Shown here: one piece after another, positions 1 through 10,325 of the stretch
Layout: the number at the start of each line of letters is the position of its first letter
Position numbering within the stretch: position 1 is the stretch's first letter
Assembly: GCA_036345935.2 (NCBI GenBank)
Contig: JADWOT020000001.1
Coordinates: forward strand, 24,282,994-24,346,993
From: Taenia hydatigena
Lineage: Eukaryota > Platyhelminthes > Cestoda > Cyclophyllidea > Taeniidae
Length of the DNA stretch: 64,000 bases
Reading direction: 5' to 3'
The notes under the pieces: model-generated
What the model saw: only the letters and a program-made list of their open reading frames with translations
Databases searched by the model: none
Told to the model about the DNA's origin: nothing
Program-made: the position numbers and the translations under genes

Positions 1-1222
1 CATGCGCATACCTATTCCTTTCTCGCAACTTAGAAGAAGGGGTATTCTGCTTCCGTCTATTTTACACTTGTAGATATTTTGATCTTTAGTTATCAGCAGT
101 TGAATAATGACAGGACAATGATGTTATTGCAATTGTCAATAGCTGAATTCACTTCAGAACTCAATTCGAAACAGAATTCAGTTTCGCGATGGTCTGTTAT
201 AGGATCTTTTCCTTTTAAAATTAAAAGCACGCTACTTCCAGTCGTAGAATTGCAAAGGAGAATAAACATGAAGGAGTATGTCCTTAAGCCTAGTGCGGCT
301 CAAGAATGGCTCGCATAGTTTTAAAAGCAAATTGAGAAAACACGTATTTGCGCGATAGCTGACTGACATTCCTTACTGTTGCATTGTGCAAAGGAGTCAC
401 GCAGCTTGGAAAAGTGTTCGAAAGAGATATCAATGCTTACTTGTTCTTGAGCAGTAGGGATGCAGATAGCCGCCACCACATTATAGTTAGCTCAATGAGT
501 AGACTGATGTACATGCATACGTAGCAGTTGGCTTTCCGTCAATGCAGTTGTTCTCGCTATCGTTTGTAGAAGAAATGTGTGCGTGCATTATTCGTAGAAC
601 TGAGCGGGTTAATTGCATTGTTAGACCAAATACGTCGCAAGGGTGAATAAGCATGTATGTATTTTGCTAACAAGCCATCAAACTTCATGAAGCACACTCG
701 CGCAATATGCTTTGCACGAAAAAACCAGGCAACCTAGTGCTTTGGTGCTCAATGTCATGGTATCGCAGCTCACTTCACAAGTCTCCAAAAGAGGCAAATT
801 TGTGTCTTCATCTACGAATTATAATGCGTCAATAAATTAGGTAAAATAAGGCGTGGCTGAACGGTGATGAGAAATGGGACCATTTAACTTGCGACATTAC
901 AGGTGCATCACATCGGATTTATTTTTGCGCATCCCAACGCTCATCTCAGCACGCATATGAGAATCGTAAGCTGAAAGAAATTGGAAAAGCAGTCCCTCAA
1001 GCAACAAAGGATTCTCTTCAGCAACAGCGGTAAGTTTACTTCTACGCTTGAATAAATTCATTTTGGGTAACAATGCCATCACACGCTAAGCTGGAGGAGA
1101 ACCTAAACCACTCACAGTAGCTGCAACGTGGCAGCTAATTTACGGGGTCATTGGCACTATCCCAGAGAGACAGATGTGTGGTGAATAGTGCATTCCAAAT
1201 GTGGGGACTTTGACCACGGCTC

Positions 1223-1622
1223 TCAAAACAATGACTCGCAATACACACAGTCGATGGTGCTGGGATTGGATGTGTTTAGAAGGGGAGCATGAAGGAGAGG
1301 GGAAAATCTCATGATTGATGAAGTTGGGTGTGGAAAAACCCTTACGCAGTAGTTGCAGATACCCACGCATTGACCGTTCACAATAGCGATTAAATGAATG
1401 GCACTGTGGTGGCACACGCCTGACCTCATCTGCATTGAAGTGTAAAATGGTGGGCAAGTGAATGATTAAATTTAACATATTCATGGTAGAGTAATCTGTG
1501 ATCTTAGGACTCAAATTAACAGAAAATATGATGAGCAGTTTTATGGTGGAGTCTACCTCCGAATGCAGGGACTCGTCGTCAATATTAATGCAAGTCAACG
1601 ATGTGTTCCCTTCTGTTAGCAT
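1223..1622 (-). other. Distal upstream block with antisense RGYLQLLR frame
   Basis: On the minus strand the stretch VPPQCHSFNRYC..RGYLQLLRKGF is readable here. It recurs in B (27120-27240), C (11330-11423), D (43550-43650) and E (56560-56640), and in decayed form at 29290-29360. The block always lies about 1.5-2.5 kb upstream of an FnIII gene. Product unknown; the frame ends at different stops in different copies. Confidence 0.33.
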
Positions 1623-2156
1623 TGCGCAAGAATTGGAGGGAATGTATTAACCCATCTATTTGCACTTCTTTGCCTTCCCTTGAACCACAAGTTATTGCAC
1701 GTTCAGTGTGCATTAACATTAACGGCGTTTCAGCCACCTTTGCTATCGAGAGAGAAAAGTAGATTAGTCTAACTGAAGATGCAGACGCAAAACCCGTTCT
1801 ACACCACAAATTGAATGGCGAATATTGCGACTTAAAGCACGAAGGTGGGCGGAGGGTAGCATGGGTTCTGATGTGTCCACCAAATAATGTGGAAGTAATT
1901 CTGACGCATCCCGTTGATGGGAAATTGCACCGATGGGCATTCAGGGACCGAGTCATCAGCTGACCTTCTAACACATCTGTTCATTTTGTCACACTTACAT
2001 GGCTGCGTGGACAGATGCTGCGACCTACATTGAAAGCAGCAATTGAAAATATTTGCCAGATGGCAGATAGAATTTGCCAACGTGGCAAGGTGGAGAAAGG
2101 GGTCCATTTTCGCAATGTTACGCCTAATCGGACGAGTGCCATGCTTAATCAAGCTG

Positions 2157-2310
2157 GATGAGCTGATGGAAGGAAGGATTGGGTTGGGACCACAGACAGT
2201 CTCATCCTCACTAAATCACTGCATGGGGGACAGCAATATAGTTATGTGTTCGTGGATGATGCAGTCATCACTGCTCCTAGTTTCACGCTAGCGATCATAC
2301 AGCACGAGGA
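2157..2310 (+). other. Second upstream block with a shared FVDDA sense frame
   Basis: In the sense direction of the FnIII genes, units A, C, D and E share a frame around FVDDAVITAP: C (about 12195-12282) reads LLKEQQYGFLFVDDAIVTAP, D (about 44600-44695) reads VFVDDAITTTP, and E (about 58300-58379) reads IVIVDGVIIVAP. In C, D and E it ends at the same place, (Q/H)-stop; in A the stop is read through. Upstream in D the frame extends back over some 100 codons with two stops. I cannot name it. Changes fall on all codon positions, so present coding is doubtful. Confidence 0.3.
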
Positions 2311-2406
2311 GAAAGTAAATCAGTGCCAAAAGGGTGCATGCGCCTGTGCCAGACTTCCCTCATTACCACCAGGAGAACAGTTAAGACTGCAACGCACAGT
2401 TCACGC

Positions 2407-2978
2407 CTATACATGTGCGTAAAATGAAATGTCTGCCACTAGGCTACGCAATATATCTCTGCTCTGCGTGACAGAATAATGCGGAGAGTTGTCAGTAAAA
2501 TTGATATCAAATGTGTATCCTCCCCCCAACTGAAATGGACGTCTAGTTCTACAAGTGGTAGTAGGTGCCATCAAGTAACTAGTCAAGGTGAGCGATACAG
2601 TCCCTCTTAAGCAAGTCAGCGCCAATGGCCTTCGGTTCCCTTCTCATTTTACCTCACACAAAATGAAGCAGAAAACGCATCACGGTTCTGATGCACGTTG
2701 ATGAAACTGATGTATGACAGTTTGGGCAGCCAGACACAGTTCGCATTTGAGACTTGCATAAAACCGAATGGGATGAGCACTTGTGGTGTCTGTAAACTAC
2801 AACAGATTTGGCTAAACGTGGTGATGGAGTCACGAATGCAGTAGCATTATTCAATCTCTGGCACCTATCTTGTGAACACTTCCAAGTTGATGTCAACGTC
2901 GATAAACACGTTGCACACAATGCCGTTAGAACACACCCAGATGGCGTGTTTGTACGCCTCATCGATGAGAAGTGTGAT
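2407..2978 (-). other. Upstream block of gene A with a conserved antisense frame
   Basis: Read on the minus strand, this block keeps protein-like stretches also seen in the other units: LLIDEAYKHAIWVCSNGIVC, a C-terminal-like INVHQNRDAFSASFCVR, and FTDNSPHYSVTQSRDILRSL with DISFYAHV before a stop. The counterpart in C reads LLIDEVHKGAIWVCSNGIV and HYSATQSKTILRRL; D reads LFINEAHKDAIWVC. Many differences fall on third codon positions of this frame. I do not recognise the protein, and no complete gene can be built because stops lie between the stretches. It could be a spliced divergent gene or a decayed one. Confidence 0.4.
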
Positions 2979-3030
2979 AGGTGGATGTGGGAGTGCCTAC
3001 GCATCTCATCACGCCATGCGCGCAGTCGAT

Positions 3031-3104
3031 GAAGGCGAATTGGATTTGTAGGTCATGATTCGGGTAGCCCATAGGCTGGATTGTGTGTGGATCACTTCTA
3101 TAAA
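3031..3104 (+). promoter_or_regulatory. Promoter box of gene A (inverted CCAAT, TATAAA)
   Basis: TATAAA is at 3099-3104, 42-47 bp before the ATG, and ATTGG (inverted CCAAT) at 3039-3043. The ~75 bp ending at the TATA box, including cataggctggattg, is shared with copies C, D and E while flanking sequence is more diverged. This suggests it is the core promoter. Confidence 0.7.
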
Positions 3105-3145
3105 TGCGCCATGATTTGTACCTGAAAGCAATCACAATATTGAAG

Positions 3146-4662
3146 ATGCTGGTCTGCTTCTGTCTCCTGCTGTTGGTGGCCTCGACTTTTTCTGCGGAAT
3201 TGGGAGCAGCTGGTGGTACGTTGCCATCTACCATGTCCTTTTGCTCAGCATATGTGCAGTAGCATTTTACAAGAGCTGGTAGCGTACACACGACATTTTA
3301 TGCTGTGTTTGCATGCATGAGAATTAAATCTTGCACGACGTGAGGAGAGTGGCGAATGGTAGGCACTTAAGACTCCGTTGCAAATGTGAGTGCTGCCTGT
3401 TGATATAATTGCATCGCAGTCAACGAAATGTTGACCTAAGCGCAAAATTCACTAGCGTTAGTGGCAATCATCAGTGTGGAAATGGACGTTGACTATGAGG
3501 AAGAAGTATGTGACAATTGCAGTTACAATCCCCACTCGAAGCCGTAGGTCTAACCAGCTTTGTCACTCTTTCTCCCTCGCATTGACGAAGCGCGGGTGTA
3601 GCGGTGAAACGTCAATCTCAATCCCACCCTTAGTACAAATCCCCACGCCAAGCACTTGGTACAAATCACCTCATAGTATTCTGCATATGTTTTAGTTTGT
3701 TTTACACCTGCGTTTACGATCACGCCATTATTGTCATAGACGCAGCATTCCCACCGGTGATTCCCTAGTTCAACCTTTTGGGCATTGTGAGGAGACGACC
3801 AGTAAATGAGAATTCTCCCTAGCCCATGTTCTTGACGGTGCACACAACCGCACTCTGCATCTTGAAGGCAGACACACCAACCTTCCACGCTCATTGTGTG
3901 ATGTTGCATTTCAGAAATCGCAAACAAACACGTGTTTCGTTGGGTCCGAGTGAAATTCAATGCGTTTCTGTTGATTTGGGATAAGCGGTATTTGATGGAC
4001 CTCGGCGTAAAGTATGTTGAAGCGACCTATGCTCGAGTTGTTACTCCGGACATAGTGGTGGGCAAAACGGTGAGCGTGGACAAGGGGAAAATGCTTATCA
4101 AACGGTTGTACCCCAACTCGCAGTACACAGTGGAGGTAACGGCCTCGGGAGATGACATTGTTCTCACTCACCACGCTTCACTTAAAACACTGCCGCCAGG
4201 TAAGTACCTTCTGGATTGCATTCACTGAATTGCCTTGCATGCATGCGTCATAATCTCTGTCCAATGTGTGAAGGCGGCACACAAATATGTGCAGAGCAAA
4301 TTTACTGAAATGTCATCACTAGACTTTGCTTGAAACGAATCCTTAAGAAGCACAGACAGTGTTGCAACAAGTCCGCTGGTAGGCCAGTGCCTGCCATTCT
4401 ATTAGCCAACTCTACATTTTTACCCTCATCCATTTTACTGCATCACAACATATAAGTGAGTGTATTTGTGTTAGTATGCAGCCATTAGTGTTTGTTGCAA
4501 CACAGCTCGAGTTGATTTGCGCACATGTGTCATGCATTTGCCTTAGAAGCGAGATTATTTTTAACATGTTTAGATGGGGTGCGTACTGCGCGTGGTGGAC
4601 CTGCCGTAAGTTTCGCAATCTCAGTGATCATGTTTGCATGCGTTTTAGTCTTTCTTGCTTGA
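3146..4662 (+). CDS. Gene A: secreted/surface single-FnIII oncosphere-antigen-like protein
   Basis: Three exons are seen: 3146-3215 (or 3212, tandem donor GTGGTACG), 3915-4199 and 4574-4662, all joined in phase 1 with AG acceptors and GT donors. They give about 146-147 residues. Residues 1-17 form a signal peptide (MLVCFCLLLLVASTFSA). Exon 2 is one FnIII domain: Trp44 in the LIW strand, and the diagnostic LYPNSQY at 87-93 followed by a TVEV strand. The last exon ends in a hydrophobic tail (about 128-146, AVSFAISVIMFACVLVFLA) and TGA, fitting a membrane or GPI anchor. Length and layout match the known taeniid EG95/TSOL18/TSOL45 antigens; that link is recognition of the family, not a search. 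Exon 2 is 21 bases shorter than in D and E. The second FnIII exon seen in E is missing from the 374-bp intron before the tail exon. A TATAAA lies at 3099. An alternative 3' exon is available at 4737. Confidence 0.85.
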
Positions 4663-4736
4663 AGTACCGCGCAATTCAACCATCAATGCGCAATGTCATG
4701 CCTTCAACATTACCCTGTCAATCATTTCAATTGCAG

Positions 4737-4807
4737 GTCGCCATGAAGTAGGAACTGCGCCATTGGATCTTCACCCGTGCCTGTCTAACATTAATGTGAC
4801 CCCCTAG
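4737..4807 (+). other. Alternative terminal exon (exon 5) of gene A
   Basis: A strong acceptor (ttcaattgcag) precedes this segment. If the GTAAGT inside the tail exon (4606) is used as donor, a 131-bp intron is removed and the protein ends in GPA-VAMK (stop 4749-4751) with no hydrophobic tail. If the tail exon is skipped altogether, exon 2 joins here in phase 1 and ends after about 23 residues at TAG 4805. Both are inferences from splice signals; without splicing this is 3' UTR. Confidence 0.5.
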
Positions 4808-5149
4808 ATTTAGTGTCATCCGACCAAATGTTTGCTTCACTCTTTTCATTTTTGCTCTAATTACAAAACCAAGGCAATTTCAACGGTCCATTTATTGTGA
4901 TGGTGCGACATTTCATGTAGAAGAGACCCAAGTTCTTCATGCCAGCCTGCCTCTCCCTCAACAGCGCACGCATTACTCAAGCTTAGCTACAAAATAGACG
5001 AATTCCTGCTTCCATGCTTAGTGAATACGAGGTTAGTAGCATTTGGTAAGTATGTGTGATGGGACGAGTATCCTCGAACAGCACTACCGTTGTGATGTTT
5101 GAGGCCAACTAGAAGATAAGTGCCTTGATACCGTAGCGCAGATCTCCTC

Positions 5150-6000
5150 ATGTTTCACCAACGTTAGCCAGTGTTTCCAGTAAACAACGATTTACCACTT
5201 GTGCATCAGCATGTTGGCATGCGTCCTGTTCTTCAAAGTCGTCTTCACCGTCGACCTTATCATGGATGCAGGGCAAGTTATTGCAAGGAGGTCGTGCTCT
5301 TTTAAAGTCGCACTCAGCAACAAACATCTTCAAGAAGTGAGGAATGCGTGTATGAGCTTGCGAGCTTGCAGGATCCACAGAGACACCCATTTGGATAAGT
5401 AGCACTACAGATAGTGCATTCGAATAGACGTTGATATGGGTTGGTGGATTTGGTTGAAGCCGCTTTGCATCTATGTAATTGCCGAAGTCTACGTGGAAAG
5501 CAAGAGTATCAATCTTTGGGATCCAATGTTCGCGCCTACTGATTTCTTATGTTTAACGATCATACGTGAAGCATTGCGAGGGCGGTCATGCATTTATATG
5601 TCACAGATTTTATCATCCAGCTGCACAGAGAGGATTGGAGAAGTACATGAATGTTAGACGCAATCGTCAAAGCTTGCGTTGTCTTCCCTGTAGCTGTAAG
5701 CTGACTACAGTGTGTAGCATTTACATGGTTCGCAATCGTAAACTATGCTTCGCATGAATGTAGTCTTGCATGTGCGGCGCGATTTTGACGGAGCACAGAT
5801 GTCAACCCTCATTTTGGATGCTTTCATCAAATTATGCGCAGTTTGCCAATGTCGCAGTCGCAGGTTGGACTCACGAAGGCGAAGATTAGGTGAGTTTTGT
5901 CTTTGCTTGCAACTCCACATTACGGTTAGAGTGGGCGCAGTGAAGCAATTCACCCGTGAGTCGACGAAAGGAAGAAGCAAGTAATTGTGCATTACCTCCG
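5150..6000. repeat. Conserved 3' block of the duplicon (gene A)
   Basis: The stretch downstream of gene A, around agcatgttggcatgcgtc at 5208 and the Leu-rich frames up to 6 kb, recurs in diverged form after copy C (15860-16110), after C' (17030-17260), after gene E (62550-63260), in the mirror arm (22550-23410) and at 31140-32500. No conserved long frame is evident, so I treat it as duplicon sequence. Confidence 0.55.
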
Positions 6001-7300
6001 TCGTGGACACAGCAGTCTTCTTCTAGACAATCACTTGAACAGCACAAATGCTATTCTTGCAGAAAGGAAACCTTGCAGTTCCAATTAAATATTTCCTAAA
6101 AGTTGCTTTACGGTTGGATCGGGATAGTGTCCACTTTTCTTGCTTGCACACTTTGCGTCTGATTATTCCACGTTGTGGCTAGCGGGCCTAATTTTCACCG
6201 TACGAGTCCAAATATTAATGTCTATCAAAATGTAGACCGATAGTTTGGCTCAAAGTAACACGAGGCGTGTGTGCGGATAAACTAATGCCTCCTGGTAGTA
6301 TGCTTATAACAGTGGCCATGTTAAATGTGGAGATTAATGAAGAATATGGATTTCTATATGTCAAGTTGGTAGCTGCTGAAATTCAACCAGTAATTTGAGC
6401 CCATTGGTGGTCACATTAAGTAATTCGAGGCACAGCGATGCGCAGCATTCAGACTTTCATCAAAGTGGTTGTACTTGCTGTGGTTCGCAGAAGAAATGCA
6501 CACATGCATTAGTCGTCAAATTAGGTGGGTGAGTTAAGCATGAATGGAGAGTAAGTCGGCATGTTGGAGCATCAACTAGCCAAAGGTCTTACTCACCGAA
6601 GTTATATCAACCTAACTTTTGAGTGTACGGGTCTGTGACAGGCAGTGGTGCTGCATCTGACTCAGGAAAGCACAAGAGGTGAATGCGCGTAAATGCGTAT
6701 TATCCAAACCAGTTGTGTTTGATTGCTACGCCTCATTGCTTTTACGTCTCGTAGTTAAACATCTCAGACTGGAAATGCGTTTGTAACTACACATCTTTCC
6801 GACTGTGATAGTAGCGGTGATCCCACAAGGTGTCTGCCACGTTGCAGCCAGTGTGAGTGGTTCTTACTGACCTGCATTCTAGCATGTGACCGTACTGTGC
6901 CTCTTGAAGTCGTTATTTAAACACATGAGCCAATTAACTGCTACTGAAGAGAAGTTCCTACTGACTGACGGAATGCTTTATGATTGTTAGGGAATACCGA
7001 TTCTCATGCGGTTGTGCAATTAAAATTAGCACGCACTGACACAAGGCTAAATATATGGCAAATCAATTGCCTCTGATATATCGATGACTGTCTGAAATGC
7101 ATCAAATTAAACGCAGGCCAACCTAACTTTGGTGATGCGAGCTTTCGAGACATCAAACGCCTCTGCCGTTGGTGAAGGAACGTGAAGGACACATGCTTAG
7201 CCGGCAATGCAACGTGTTGTTCGACTTGCTCCCAATGGCAGAGTCCCATTTAACGGTGTCGAGTCGCAATTTATTTCAGACATGTCCGCAATGCTATGTG

Positions 7301-7378
7301 GTCGACATTACCCCTCACAGTCGTGAGGCAAGAGCAAATATGCGTGAATTCAAGCGCGATTGTAGTGAGCCAGCCTAA
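7301..7378 (+). other. Small exon-like element, copy 1 (HSREARANMREFKRDCS)
   Basis: The frame DITPHSREARANMREFKRDC ends at TAA 7376. A second copy in the same arm (8467-8561) and a third on the minus strand at 53266-53193 keep the same peptide pattern: V-T-x-x-x-R-(E/D)-(A/V)-x-A-N-(M/V)-R-E-x-(K/R)-x-D-C-S. Here the acceptor seen in the others (tgtag) reads tgtgg. I do not recognise the domain. It could be the last exon of a small secreted protein family. Confidence 0.4.
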
Positions 7379-8466
7379 GGTGTTAACCTAGCTCAATAAA
7401 TTGGATTCCGAGTGCTTAACATGCATTACGTGCTACTCTGATTGGTCGCATGAAGGCTACTCACTCAAGTGCCGCAATCTGCGGCTTATTTAGCCGTATA
7501 TTCATAGCATACTTAATATTGTTCTTGTGCTACAAGCAGTCCACCATGAACATGACCACTCTGAGAGTGACGTCTGTAAAATTTGTGAAACTAAGAATTA
7601 GGCATGCATTTTGTTTGCAAGCTCAGCAGGGCATGGCAATGCTTCACTCTACCAATTAAAACAATTAAAATGTGGTAGCGGCTGCCCTGCTCCCTACTAT
7701 TCAATTTTACGTGGACGTTGGAATACATTCTAACCACTGCTGCCTTTTCCACACCCTTCTGCAATGCCTACAGGAGGCAAACTTACATTTGAGGCCACGC
7801 ATAGAAACCCTACATATAAATGCTCAATTCTGGACAGAACGACTTTGGCCTTCAAAGCACTGGTTAACATGCGTTCCTGCTGCATGTGCCAGCTTAGAAT
7901 TTTTTGCCTCAGTGTAGCTATATTTTACTTATTCACACCATATGCTGCGTCGTGTAGCACTCGTACAGGTACTTGTACACAAGAAATGCATACGGATTTC
8001 GCGGTGCTGCACTGTGGAACTTTGTTTGTTTAGCTGTTGGTTACGGTCATTTGAGCAGGTCTATTGTCTTTGCTGGGTGGAGTGACCACTGAGTCGTTCC
8101 TGCAGCCTTGATCGCACACTTTTTGTCAAAGATCCTCCTTTGCCTGAGTATTATGCCTTTTTAGTTGTCAAGACAGTCCCTAAACACTGCATTGGTGGCG
8201 ATGAAATGCGGATGCAGGTTTGGAGAAATAATATCCTGATATGTGTCGCCTGTGAATAGTTTTGTCGGTGTGGAGGAATTGCATGGACTATGGATGAGAG
8301 AACTGCTGATGGCGTGGAAGAGAAGGACTGAGAATGATGCCTCTCTTCAGGAATAGGGCTGTCGACATGGAAAGCGACACAATCCGCAAGCCATCTGGAG
8401 AAGTTTTGTCTCGCTACTTAACTCAACGATGCCTTACTTCTTGCATGCTATGTGTTGTCTGTGTAG

Positions 8467-8561
8467 GTGACGTCACATCTCACAGTCGTGAAGTGCAAGC
8501 AAACATGCGTGAATGCAAGGATGATTGTAGTAATCCATTTGGCATGTTCAAATGTAGGTAG
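8467..8561 (+). other. Small exon-like element, copy 2
   Basis: An acceptor (gttgtctgtgtag) is followed by a frame containing DVTSHSREVQANMRECKDDC and ending at TAG 8559. Two cysteines lie in the ECKDDC stretch and one near the end. It is about 1.15 kb downstream of copy 1 on the same strand. The preceding exon, if any, was not identified. Confidence 0.42.
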
Positions 8562-9694
8562 CATTTCATTAGTGCGCCATCATTATAGAATCGATTTTCT
8601 ATCCATCATTTGATATGACGCAGCTCGCTTCTCATTGTGGATCCAAAGAGCGCACTTGACACTCACTGGCGTATAGGCTAATCTACTGGCACCTAGCTGC
8701 CAATCATCAGCCTCGGTCAATTGCTGCTGACTCACTTGTCGAAGTCCTGAGAAATCTGCCTAGGTGTTTTGGAGTTCCTGTAGAATTCTCCACTTTCCTG
8801 GATTCGTCGCAATGTATAGCCTTTGTTGTCGTTATTTTTGTAGGATCATTTAATGCCGAATGTCACAAAATAATCATTCGCGCATCTAATTGCATGGCAC
8901 ATCTGGGAGCGCCTCCTTATGGCATCCAAACTGCAATCAGGGTGATTGAGCAGAGAGCAACTGATGTGTTATACCTTCGATATCACTTCACCATAGTAAA
9001 TGGTCAGTCATAGTAGCTAGTCTAGCAAGTGACTAATTCTGCGTTGAGCGTTCTGACGATCGAGTGATAATGCCTTTTTCTTACTATTCATGGAGTAAGT
9101 ATACACCACTGTTTGGTGTTTCCCCACATACGTCATGGTCCAAAAAATCGTTTTCAGCTGATGACTGAGCATATCCCTGTAAATAGAAATCAAAGAACTT
9201 TATCCATCGCTTATCTCACTGCCCGTGTGTGCGACGATGACCACACAGGGTGGCTGCTGCGTTGTAGCCTGTGTGTGGCTCATACTGACCTGCTGTCCTC
9301 CATGTGATTGGGCTGTGTTCTCGCACCAAGTTCTTCAAGCATATCAGCCAACGCAATGCTACTGAAGAAAATCCTCTATTTACTAAATGACTGTCTTGGC
9401 TGTTTGCCACAAACCCATGCATCTGGCGGTCGAAAATCTTCTTCTTCATTCTAAACTGATGTAATTTTTGTGAGTTTGAACTTCACCGAGTCATCCATTG
9501 CTTATTTGTCTTGCCGAGATTGTAGCGATGACTCCACAGCGTAACTGTGCACTGTAGCCAGTGTAAGTGCTTTAGTTTGACCTCATTTCTAGCATGTGAT
9601 CTCACTTTGATATAGCACGAAGTTCTTTAATCATATTAGTCGATTTTCCGCCGCCAAATGGCTTTAAATATGATAAAATGAAAAGGTTTAGAAG

Positions 9695-10325
9695 AAAGAT
9701 ACACTTTGCAAAAGGGAGTGGGTGTGAAGGAGCATGATCTTAGAGCCAAGACGGCCCACAAATGGCTCGCATAGGCATGGAAGCGAATAGAGGAAACGCT
9801 TTTTACGGTCGGGTTATATCTGTTGTAGAGTGGAATCCGATGGCGTCATAACGGAAAAGGCATTCGCACAGGCTGCGTATACATGCAGAGGTGTGGCCAA
9901 CGTGGTTAATTTCTGGCGGGGTTTTCTTTGACGAAGCCGATGCTAGATGCAGCTAAATTACAGGTAAATTGAGTCAGCTCTATTACCGTGTATACCTGTG
10001 TCGAATTTTACGCATATGTGAACTGAAGGCTGCGCAAATCAAAAGCAGTCATAAGCCAATAGAGAATTCTATTTGGTAGTGACAAGCCGACTGACATGCT
10101 TGAAGAACTTCGTGCTACATCAAAGTACGATCGCATGCTAGAAATGAGGTGAAGCTGAAACACTCACACCGGCTACAGTGCGCAGATACGTTGTGGAGTC
10201 ATCGCTACAATTTTGGCAACACGGATATGCAATGGATGACTCGTTGAAGTTCTAACTCAAAAATTATATCATTTTAAAAGGAAGAAGGACATTTCGGCTT
10301 CCGGATGCATGGATCTGTGATAAAC
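9695..10325 (+). repeat. Direct repeat flanking the copy C unit, left
   Basis: This is nearly identical, with an offset of 8120 bases, to 17815-18447. Only a few substitutions and a 2-base indel were noticed, so the duplication is recent. It contains an R1 copy at 10105-10225. Confidence 0.85.
10105..10225 (+). repeat. Dispersed repeat R1 (representative copy)
   Basis: The consensus runs about CTTGAAGAACTTCGTGC, GATCACATGCTAGAA, CACTCACACTGGCTGCAACG, then a GTGG(A/T)GTCAT stretch. Plus-strand copies lie near 1075, 10105, 11088, 18225, 19250, 21640, 32755, 42365, 43285, 52505 and 56325. Minus-strand copies lie near 6805, 9215, 9515, 27410, 33460, 36630 and 55200; a decayed one is near 29555. 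Divergence among copies is high. There is no coding frame or poly(A) tail, and the nature of the element is unknown. Confidence 0.75.

Larger units (their letters stand above)
1..9402 (+). repeat. Left arm of a ~9.4-kb inverted duplication
   Basis: Position 1 pairs with 28555 and the arms stay collinear: paired coordinates sum to 28555 through about 8.6 kb, then to 28588 after a ~33-bp insertion near 9.0 kb in this arm. Similarity ends near 9402, just beyond a copy of dispersed repeat R1. The arm carries gene A, its upstream and downstream blocks, and two copies of a small exon-like element. Scattered substitutions and small indels separate the arms (roughly 1-3% by eye), so they are distinct copies. 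Because the window starts inside the arm, its outer edge is unknown. Confidence 0.95.

Noticed and set aside
1140..1974. Antisense frames of 129-160 codons in the arms as full genes
   Set aside because: The frames have different ends in A, B, C and D and no splice or promoter support; only a short central stretch is conserved, so they are described as a block, not a CDS.
2240..2290. FVDD motif as a reverse transcriptase YVDD box
   Set aside because: The surrounding residues do not match any RT subdomain, and no integrase, RNase H or gag stretch is found nearby; the match rests on four residues.
3932..4228. Unspliced frame starting at 3932 as the complete FnIII protein
   Set aside because: It starts at a GTG inside exon 2 and runs into the intron past the GTAAGT donor at 4200; the spliced model with signal exon explains the data.
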